From Chitinophagia bacterium (GTDB lineage Bacteria; Bacteroidota; Bacteroidia; Chitinophagales; Chitinophagaceae): a stretch of 5,403 nucleotides of DNA. The notes beneath the pieces were generated by a model. That model saw only the letters and a program-made list of their open reading frames with translations, ran no database searches and was not told where the DNA came from. The first letter of the stretch is position 1; every line of letters begins with the position of its first letter. This document shows positions 1 through 4,970 of the stretch, in pieces. The DNA is taken from contig RGMU01000118.1 of assembly GCA_010021705.1 (NCBI GenBank), forward strand, positions 1-5,403, in the 5' to 3' direction. The position numbers and the translations under genes were made by a program.

Positions 1-608
1 TCTGCCGGCGATATATTAGCCCATAAGCCAAAGTCAACCGGACTATTGGTGCGCACCATCCACCGTAAAAACATGTTCATGCGCTTGCAAGCCCCTTCGC
101 TATATGGGTTGGCTACGTGGCGGTAGGTATTGCTACCCATGGGCAAGGAATCAAAAAAGTAGCCGTGAAAAACCCTTAAACGGTTAGCCGTGGGGTGAGG
201 GTCATATTGTTTGGGGATGCAAAAGGCGGTTTCTAAGGTAGGGCTGGTGCGGTAATGCTTTTTTAGCATTAGCAAAAAGTTGTGTAAATCTTCGGTATTA
301 AAGGTGCGGTGTACAAAATGGTCAATTTTTTTAATATCCTTTGCTTTGCATTGCGTAATAAATTGATAGGGGCTATTGTCCAAAATTTCCATTAACCGTA
401 GTGCACTTTTCAAAATAAGCGGTCGCCTACCCCAAGAAAGTATAGCGGTTAAAAAGGCTGCTATTTCTATATCTTGCCTTAGCGAAAAGCGGTGGGGAAT
501 GCTTACCGGGTCTTCGCCAATAAACTCACGACTGTGAAACTGATGTGCCTTAGCGTCTAAAAACGGCTTTAACCTTAATATATGCTGCTCTAATGCGGGG
601 TCTATCAT
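1..608 (-). CDS. TIGR02757/DUF2400 family protein, partial (C-terminus beyond left edge)
   Basis: Reading the minus strand from an ATG at 608-606 gives 202 open codons to the left edge, so the gene is cut there and only the N-terminal part is present. An in-frame TGA at 629-627 lies upstream and no other start lies between, which fixes this start. The protein matches what I know of the Bacteroidota TIGR02757 (DUF2400) family, usually about 250 residues: IPHRFS at 37-42, QDIEIA at 45-50, WGRR at 59-62, DNSPYQF at 77-83, HRTFN at 100-104, and the hallmark ACKRMNMFLRWMVR (173-186) followed by VDFGLW (191-196). The biochemical function of the family is not established; I do not assign one. There is no signal peptide or membrane segment, so it is probably cytoplasmic. 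It diverges from the PLD-like gene. Family assignment is confident from motif order; no search was run. Confidence 0.92.
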   Translation of the reverse strand, partial: MIDPALEQHILRLKPFLDAKAHQFHSREFIGEDPVSIPHRFSLRQDIEIAAFLTAILSWGRRPLILKSALRLMEILDNSPYQFITQCKAKDIKKIDHFVHRTFNTEDLHNFLLMLKKHYRTSPTLETAFCIPKQYDPHPTANRLRVFHGYFFDSLPMGSNTYRHVANPYSEGACKRMNMFLRWMVRTNSPVDFGLWANISPA

Positions 609-720
609 GGGGATTATGGAGTTTACTCAACCATATTTGCCTGATTTTCTACGATTGTCTTCCCGGCACAGCATTCAGAAATCCGGTCAATGCGTAGGCT
701 TAGGGGTGTTGTTATGGCTT

Positions 721-750
721 AAATATAGGGAAAAATAGGGAAATGAGGGT
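721..750. repeat. Three imperfect tandem 10-base repeats
   Basis: Three consecutive 10-base units, AAATATAGGG, AAAAATAGGG and AAATGAGGGT, share an A-run followed by a G-run with a period close to one DNA helical turn. They sit about 115 bases upstream of the TIGR02757 start and 125 bases upstream of the PLD-like start. This could be a helically phased protein binding site or just simple-sequence drift; nothing in the sequence decides. Confidence 0.4.
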
Positions 751-751
751 G

Positions 752-799
752 TTAAAGTTTGATGAGTTGGGTAGTTTTTGGTAAAATATCAAACTTCAA
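752..799. repeat. Inverted repeat with 24-base loop upstream of the PLD-like gene
   Basis: AAGTTTGAT at 755-763 is the exact reverse complement of ATCAAACTT at 788-796. Beyond one mismatch (754/797) two further pairs form (752-753 with 798-799), giving 11 of 12 paired positions around a 24-base loop. It ends 76 bases before the PLD-like start. The loop is long and no T-run follows, so it is not a good intrinsic terminator; a two-half-site operator or a boundary of inserted DNA are possible readings. Confidence 0.4.
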
Positions 800-875
800 T
801 GGTAAGGAATGTTAATAGCATAGACGTGTTATTAAATTATTCTAACTTCGCGTTTAAATAATCGTAATCCATAAC

Positions 876-1592
876 ATGGCACAATTTTTTAATACACCTG
901 GTACCGCAGGCGAGATAGTAAAATTAATTCAGAGTAGCGACGATAAACTAATTTTAATATCCCCGTATATAAAATTTGACAAAAAATATGATGACCTACT
1001 TCGCAATAGAGATGATAGAAAGTTATCTACTACAATAATTTATGGAAAAGAACAAGAACTTCAAGATTCTGTTACTAATCTTATTCAAAATACAAAATAT
1101 ATAGACATTAAATTTTACAAGGATTTACATGCAAAATGCTACGCGAACTCATCTAAAATAATAATAACGTCTCTTAATCTGTATGATTTTTCTATATAAA
1201 ACAACGAAGAAATGGGTATTCTATTAGAAAAAGATACTGATATACCTGCTTTTAAGGAAGCCAGTAGTGCTATAGATTACATTGTTAAACAATCAAAGGA
1301 AATAAAAATCAGTAGAAACAAAATATTGAATGCAGTTACCAACTTTATAGGAGACTTGACTAAATCCCAACCACCTCTTGGTTATTGTATTCGTACAAAA
1401 ACTCCCATACCATTTAACACGAAAATGCCCTATTCTCCTGAAGCATACAGTTCTTGGAAAAAGTATAATAATCCCGACTTTCAAGAAAAGTATTGCCATT
1501 TCTCCGGAGAACCTTCTTACGGTGCTACTACGTATAACAAGCCTATATTGTCAAAAAATTGGAAGGAGGCGAGTCAAGTGCATAGTTTGTGA
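876..1592 (+). pseudogene. Phospholipase D-like (HKD) family protein, interrupted by an in-frame TAA
   Basis: Two open stretches in the same frame, 876-1199 (107 residues) and 1212-1592 (126 residues), are separated only by TAA at 1197-1199 and four sense codons (N-N-E-E). Joined, they give one 238-residue protein plus the blocked position, the expected size of a single-HKD PLD-family protein. The first part carries the strand-rich N-terminus (LILISPYIKF, 25-34) and an HKD-like motif, LHAKCYAN at 84-91 (His85, Lys87), followed by TSLNLYDFS at 98-106 in place of the usual GSxN. The second part continues with EMGILLE, then a C-terminal region with YCIR (170-173) and YCHF (206-209) that resembles a zinc-ribbon in which partner cysteines are absent. 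CAA to TAA is one base change and would restore DFSIQNNEEMGI. Alternatives are a sequencing error, or re-initiation at ATG 1212, 12 bases after the stop, making two chains. The gene is AT-rich: 1021-1080 has 16 G/C of 60. Function unknown; PLD-fold members include nucleases and phospholipases. Confidence 0.8.
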
Positions 1593-1707
1593 TTTCTAAA
1601 CGTTCTTAGTATATTAGGTTTACACATAGTAGCACCCCCCACAGTAGCATAGTGCATTTCTATTTGCTTTTCCTTTTGAAAGATGAGTATATATTACTGT
1701 AATAATT

Positions 1708-1738
1708 TTTGCTCGTTCTATTTATTTTTTTAATAGTG
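1708..1738 (+). promoter_or_regulatory. Candidate Bacteroidota-type promoter of the desaturase
   Basis: TTTG at 1708-1711, a 19-base spacer, and TAATAGTG at 1731-1738 resemble the Bacteroidota sigma factor pattern TTTG/TAnnTTTG. The -7 box has two mismatches in its TTTG half. Transcription would begin near 1745, leaving a leader of about 40 bases before ATG 1786 that contains the 17-base palindrome. The -7 box starts a 15-base string that recurs at the next gene (2911-2925) with one difference. Confidence 0.4.
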
Positions 1739-1752
1739 GTATTACTATCGGT

Positions 1753-1769
1753 TAAAAGTAGTACTTTTA
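1753..1769. promoter_or_regulatory. 17-base palindrome upstream of the desaturase, candidate operator
   Basis: TAAAAGTA-G-TACTTTTA is a perfect inverted repeat with 8-base arms around one central base, ending 16 bases before ATG 1786. The compact symmetry fits a dimeric repressor site, and it would lie just downstream of the transcription start inferred from the candidate promoter, a common position for repression. With a one-base loop it cannot act as a normal RNA hairpin at full arm length. No regulator gene is visible in the window. Confidence 0.4.
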
Positions 1770-1785
1770 CTGCCACAAAGTAAAT

Positions 1786-2913
1786 ATGGCAAAAGTAACC
1801 TTCAATAATAAGAACGCTGTTTTTTTTCAGGCACTTAAAGCCGATGTAGAAGCCTACTTTAAAACCAATGGCATAAAAAAAACGGGTAATATTAAGTTAT
1901 ATGCTAAGAGTGTGGTGCTATTGTTGTTGGCAATAGGGCTATATGTAGGTTTGTTAATAATGCCTGCCGGCTTTTTTCCCGGAGTGCCTATGGCGTTGCT
2001 GTTAGGCTTTACGCTTGCGGGCATAGGTTTTAACATTATGCACGATGCCTGCCATGGCAGCTACAGCAGCAAAGGCTGGGTGAACAATTTGCTGGGGCTA
2101 ACGCTCAATGCATTAGGCGGTAATGCCTTTATTTGGAAGCAAAAGCACAACATTATACACCACACCTATACCAATGTAGATGGCATAGACGATGACATAG
2201 CCAAAAGCCCCCTTTTGCGCCAATGCCATACGCAAGCATGGAAGCCTATGCACAAAGCGCAGCATATTTATATATGGGTGGTGTATGCGCTTAGCTCGTT
2301 TTTATGGGTATTTTTGATGGACCCTATTAAATATTTCCAAAAAAAGATATATACCACCGAGTTGTCTAACATGAACGCCACCGAGCATATTATTTTTTGG
2401 CTAACGAAGGTGCTTTATATAGTGTTTTATGTGGCAATACCCGTAATGGTAGTAGGCTGGCAGGCATGGGCAGTGGGCTTTGCTTGCATGCATGTGGCTA
2501 TGGGCTTAGCTTTGTCAGTGGTGTTTCAGCTGGCACATGTGGTAGAAGAAACAGAGTTTGTGCCGGTAGCTCAAAATCACTTATTAATAGAAAACGAATG
2601 GGCAGTGCACCAAATAAAAACTACTGCCAACTTTTCTATGCACAGCAAGTTTATATCATGGTATGTAGGCGGGCTTAATTTTCAAATAGAGCACCATTTG
2701 TTTTCAAAAATAAGCCATGTTCATTACCCTGCGCTAAGCAAGCTGGTGCAGGCTCGTTGTAAAGAATTTGGCATAGCCTACCATGCCATGCCTACCATTG
2801 CATCGGCAATAAGTTCTCATTATAAGTTTATGAAAGAATTGGGCATTAAGCCTGATGCTAATCAGCTGATAGTGGACAAAGGCACTATTTTGCAAGGTTC
2901 ACTTGCTGCCTAA
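1786..2913 (+). CDS. Membrane fatty acid desaturase (acyl-lipid/acyl-CoA type, QIEHH class)
   Basis: This 375-residue protein is an integral-membrane di-iron fatty acid desaturase that would insert a double bond into an acyl chain at the cytoplasmic membrane, using oxygen and an electron donor. All three histidine boxes are present and well spaced: HDACH at 86-90, HNIIHH at 121-126 and QIEHH at 300-304; His251 is a likely extra ligand. Hydrophobic stretches near 42-60, 66-84, 161-180 and 203-248 fit the usual two hairpins. The Gln-first third box and overall length fit the COG3239 group (linoleoyl-CoA and front-end desaturases). There is no fused cytochrome b5 domain, so electrons must come from a separate ferredoxin or cytochrome, not seen here. 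The position of the new double bond cannot be read from sequence. A candidate promoter and palindrome lie just upstream; the PLP-enzyme gene follows 33 bases downstream on the same strand. Start chosen at the first ATG in the frame, after an AT-rich leader. Confidence 0.95.
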   Translation: MAKVTFNNKNAVFFQALKADVEAYFKTNGIKKTGNIKLYAKSVVLLLLAIGLYVGLLIMPAGFFPGVPMALLLGFTLAGIGFNIMHDACHGSYSSKGWVNNLLGLTLNALGGNAFIWKQKHNIIHHTYTNVDGIDDDIAKSPLLRQCHTQAWKPMHKAQHIYIWVVYALSSFLWVFLMDPIKYFQKKIYTTELSNMNATEHIIFWLTKVLYIVFYVAIPVMVVGWQAWAVGFACMHVAMGLALSVVFQLAHVVEETEFVPVAQNHLLIENEWAVHQIKTTANFSMHSKFISWYVGGLNFQIEHHLFSKISHVHYPALSKLVQARCKEFGIAYHAMPTIASAISSHYKFMKELGIKPDANQLIVDKGTILQGSLAA

Positions 2914-2918
2914 TATTG
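2889..2918 (+). promoter_or_regulatory. Candidate promoter of the PLP-enzyme gene, inside the desaturase 3' end
   Basis: TTTG at 2889-2892, an 18-base spacer and TAATATTG at 2911-2918 differ from the TAnnTTTG -7 pattern by one base. The first TAA of the -7 box is also the desaturase stop codon. Transcription would begin near 2925, about 20 bases before ATG 2947. If real, the PLP enzyme can be made independently of the desaturase, although read-through from upstream is also possible across the 33-base gap. Confidence 0.45.
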
Positions 2919-2946
2919 GTATTACACTTTAATATACAAATATACT

Positions 2947-4185
2947 ATGCGTCCGGAAAGCTTGATGATGAGCTACGGCTATATGCCGGAGTGGTCGGAG
3001 GGGGCAATTAAAAGCCCTATTTTTCAAACATCTACCTTTGTGTTCAAAACGGCAGAAGAAGGCAAAGCCTTTTTTGAAGTGGCTTATGGGCTTAGACCTT
3101 CAGCCGAAGGCGAAAAACAAGGGTTAATTTATAGCCGCATTAACAATCCGGATTTAGAAATATTGGAAAACCGCCTCACCCTGTGGGATGAGGCAGAAGA
3201 TTGCGCGGTATTTGTTAGCGGTATGGCAGCCGTTACCACCACATTGCTTGAGTTTGTGCCTCCGGGGCATTTGCTGCTAACGAGCACCCCGCTATACGGT
3301 GGTAGCGACCATTTTATTAAGAAAATTTTACCTAAATATAACATACAGGTAGTGTGTTATCAGGTGAATGATACACCAGAGCAAATAATAGCATTGGTGG
3401 AGGCAACCGGCATGGCAGACAAACTTGCCTTAGTGTATATAGAAACGCCTGCCAACCCTACCAACGACCTTATAGACATAGCGGCAGGCAAAGCTGTGGC
3501 ACAGCATTTTTCTACTCCGGACAGGCAAGTGTTGGTGGCGGTGGACAATACTTATATGGGTCCGGTATGGCAGCACCCCATAAAACACGGAGCCGACCTT
3601 GTGCTTTATTCTGCTACCAAATATATAGGCGGGCATAGCGATGTGATAGCCGGAGCGTGCTTAGGTAGTTTTGAACTGATAAAGCGCGTGAAAGGGTTGC
3701 GCACCTTTTTGGGGAATATGGCAGGACCATGGGCTGCATGGCTATTAATGCGCAGCCTAGAAACACTAAAGGTGCGCATGGACCAGCAGGCACAGAATGC
3801 AGCCAAAGTGGCAGAATTTCTCAACCATAGTCCGTTTGTAGAAAAGGTGTATTACTTAGGCAACCTTACCCCGGCACACGGCATTAAATATGAACTAAGG
3901 CAAAGGCAGTGCACCAGCAATGGTGCCATGATTGCGTTTGACATTAAGGGCAACGAACAGCAGGCGTTCCGCTTTTTAAATGCGCTAAAGCTCATAAAAT
4001 TAGCCGTTAGCTTAGGTAGTACGGAAAGCCTTGCCGAACACCCCGCCACCATGACCCATGCAGACGTGGACCCGGCAGACAAAGCCAAGCTACACATCAC
4101 GGAAAAGCTAATAAGGCTATCGGTAGGGGTGGAGCACTACGAAGACATTATAGCCGATATAGCGCAAGCGTTTGAGCATATTTAA
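2947..4185 (+). CDS. Cystathionine gamma-synthase/lyase family PLP-dependent enzyme
   Basis: This 412-residue protein belongs to the Cys/Met metabolism PLP enzymes (fold type I, COG0626), cytosolic tetramers acting on sulfur amino acids. Visible landmarks: IYSR at 61-64 (phosphate contact from the neighbouring subunit), SGMA at 91-94 (phosphate loop), LYGG at 116-119 with Tyr117 stacking on PLP, ETPANP at 166-171, VDNTY at 199-203 with Asp200 binding the pyridine nitrogen, SATK at 222-225 with Lys225 as Schiff-base lysine, SLGSTES at 355-361 and RLSVG at 390-394 with Arg390 binding the substrate carboxylate. It has the insert before IYSR (about 44-59) and the MRPESLMMSYGY start of a subfamily usually named only 'cystathionine gamma-synthase family protein'. 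The position of the methionine gamma-lyase active-site cysteine (LYGC) is Gly119, which argues against a typical methionine gamma-lyase. Synthase, lyase or sulfhydrylase activity cannot be told apart here. It shares a four-base overlap with the convergent PAP2-like gene. Confidence 0.93.
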   Translation: MRPESLMMSYGYMPEWSEGAIKSPIFQTSTFVFKTAEEGKAFFEVAYGLRPSAEGEKQGLIYSRINNPDLEILENRLTLWDEAEDCAVFVSGMAAVTTTLLEFVPPGHLLLTSTPLYGGSDHFIKKILPKYNIQVVCYQVNDTPEQIIALVEATGMADKLALVYIETPANPTNDLIDIAAGKAVAQHFSTPDRQVLVAVDNTYMGPVWQHPIKHGADLVLYSATKYIGGHSDVIAGACLGSFELIKRVKGLRTFLGNMAGPWAAWLLMRSLETLKVRMDQQAQNAAKVAEFLNHSPFVEKVYYLGNLTPAHGIKYELRQRQCTSNGAMIAFDIKGNEQQAFRFLNALKLIKLAVSLGSTESLAEHPATMTHADVDPADKAKLHITEKLIRLSVGVEHYEDIIADIAQAFEHI

Positions 4186-4865
4186 GCATAATAAGCATAA
4201 GCAGCCACTTGGGCTATTAAGCCTACTATAACACCAAGCACCAATTCGCTTTTGGTGTGCGCACCCAATAAATAGCGGGACAACGCTACTACGCCTAATA
4301 TAACCACAGCTACGGCAACGGGTAATAGCGCGCTTTGGTGCAGTGCCACTTCTGCAATGGCAAATACACCTACTATGCCGCCCCAGCCGGTGGTGTGCAT
4401 ACTTACTTTGGTAAAAATATTAAGCAAAAACAAGGCTGCAATAGCCCAAAAATTACCTAAATATACAGCCTTAAACAACACCGGCACGGTAATTTTGGGT
4501 ATATGGTTAAACACATGCCCCAACCAAAAGTAGAATATCATAATAGCCATAAGGGGTATTATGCGTTCTTTAGAGTCGTTAAGTTTTAGGGAGGTGATAA
4601 AGCCTAACCCTTTCATGAGCAATATGCTAACAATAGGAAAAAAGATAGCCGTTATAATGATGTTAATGTAAAAATAGCCTATATCTTTTGCACTTATACC
4701 CGCAAACATGGCAGGGAACAGGTATATTATGGCATAGCCCATTAGCAAGGGCAACCACAGCGGATGGCAGATATAGGTAATAATGTTGCTAAATAGGCGC
4801 ACAGCCTTAGAACGTGCCGGTAAAGCGTTAGTGGTAGCTGTGGCTGTAGTTGAAGGAACGGACAT
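4182..4865 (-). CDS. PAP2-like integral membrane protein (Bacteroidota family)
   Basis: From ATG 4865-4863 this is 227 residues with about six hydrophobic segments, matching the short Bacteroidota proteins often called PA-phosphatase. The PAP2 (type 2 phosphatidic acid phosphatase) signature is present in relaxed form: K-x6-R at 94-101 (next residue Ile rather than Pro), S-x-H at 155-157 in place of PSGH, and SR-x5-H-x3-E at 196-207, where most members have Asp last. The ITYICHP segment near the N-terminus (29-35) is also typical. It may remove phosphate from a lipid phosphate at the membrane, but the weakened motifs leave activity uncertain. A longer start at ATG 4901-4899 adds 12 residues; I prefer 4865 because the family normally begins close to the first hydrophobic segment. 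Its stop shares TTAA with the convergent PLP-enzyme gene. The Rpn-family gene lies upstream on the same strand. Confidence 0.78.
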   Translation of the reverse strand: MSVPSTTATATTNALPARSKAVRLFSNIITYICHPLWLPLLMGYAIIYLFPAMFAGISAKDIGYFYINIIITAIFFPIVSILLMKGLGFITSLKLNDSKERIIPLMAIMIFYFWLGHVFNHIPKITVPVLFKAVYLGNFWAIAALFLLNIFTKVSMHTTGWGGIVGVFAIAEVALHQSALLPVAVAVVILGVVALSRYLLGAHTKSELVLGVIVGLIAQVAAYAYYA

Positions 4866-4901
4866 TAATAGTTGGGAGCTAAAGCAAGTGCAAATTAACA
4901 A

Positions 4902-4970
4902 CGTAATTCAGTATAATTGTAATATCTACTCAATATACGTCATTTTGCTGTAGATTAGGGTTGTTGAAAA
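4902..4970. other. Short intergenic gap between Rpn-like and PAP2-like genes
   Basis: About 70 bases (105 if the 4865 start is used) of AT-rich sequence lie between the two minus-strand genes. I see no terminator hairpin after the Rpn-like stop. On the minus strand TAATTTG at 4897-4891 looks like a -7 box with one spacer base missing, but no TTG is placed correctly upstream, so I do not call a promoter. Confidence 0.4.

Larger units (their letters stand above)
609..875. other. Divergent intergenic region with small repeats, no gene
   Basis: These 267 bases separate the divergent TIGR02757 and PLD-like genes and hold no credible coding sequence. I looked for the Bacteroidota promoter pattern (TTTG, 17-23 bases, TAnnTTTG) on both strands and found no good match at correct spacing. 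The region does hold a run of three imperfect 10-base repeats and a 9-base-arm inverted repeat, listed separately. The start codons of both flanking genes lack a clear purine-rich ribosome binding site. Confidence 0.6.
1593..1785. other. Intergenic region between the PLD-like pseudogene and desaturase
   Basis: These 193 bases hold no credible gene. They contain the candidate promoter and the palindrome described separately, a C6 run at 1634-1639 flanked by two AGTAGCA copies, and T-rich tracts around 1706-1730. No hairpin followed by a T-run ends the PLD-like gene. Confidence 0.55.

Noticed and set aside
1197..1199. Programmed read-through or reassigned TAA in the PLD-like gene
   Set aside because: The desaturase, the PLP enzyme and the PAP2-like gene all end at TAA at sensible family lengths, and no recoding structure is visible after the stop.
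1293..1499. Minus-strand 68-residue frame and plus-strand 1378-1599 frame within the PLD-like gene
   Set aside because: Both are out-of-frame shadows of the PLD-like gene with no recognisable features.
2397..2678. 93-residue plus-strand frame inside the desaturase gene
   Set aside because: It overlaps an intact, well-recognised desaturase and shows no family features of its own.
1786..4185. Desaturase plus PLP enzyme as a sulfonolipid (capnine-type) biosynthesis operon
   Set aside because: Sulfur chemistry and lipid chemistry next to each other are suggestive in Bacteroidota, but the PLP enzyme is of the cystathionine gamma-synthase fold family and no acyltransferase or cysteate-forming gene is present.
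4866..4901. Longer N-terminus of the PAP2-like protein from ATG 4901
   Set aside because: The extra 12 residues contain two cysteines and look unlike the family start; possible but less likely than ATG 4865.
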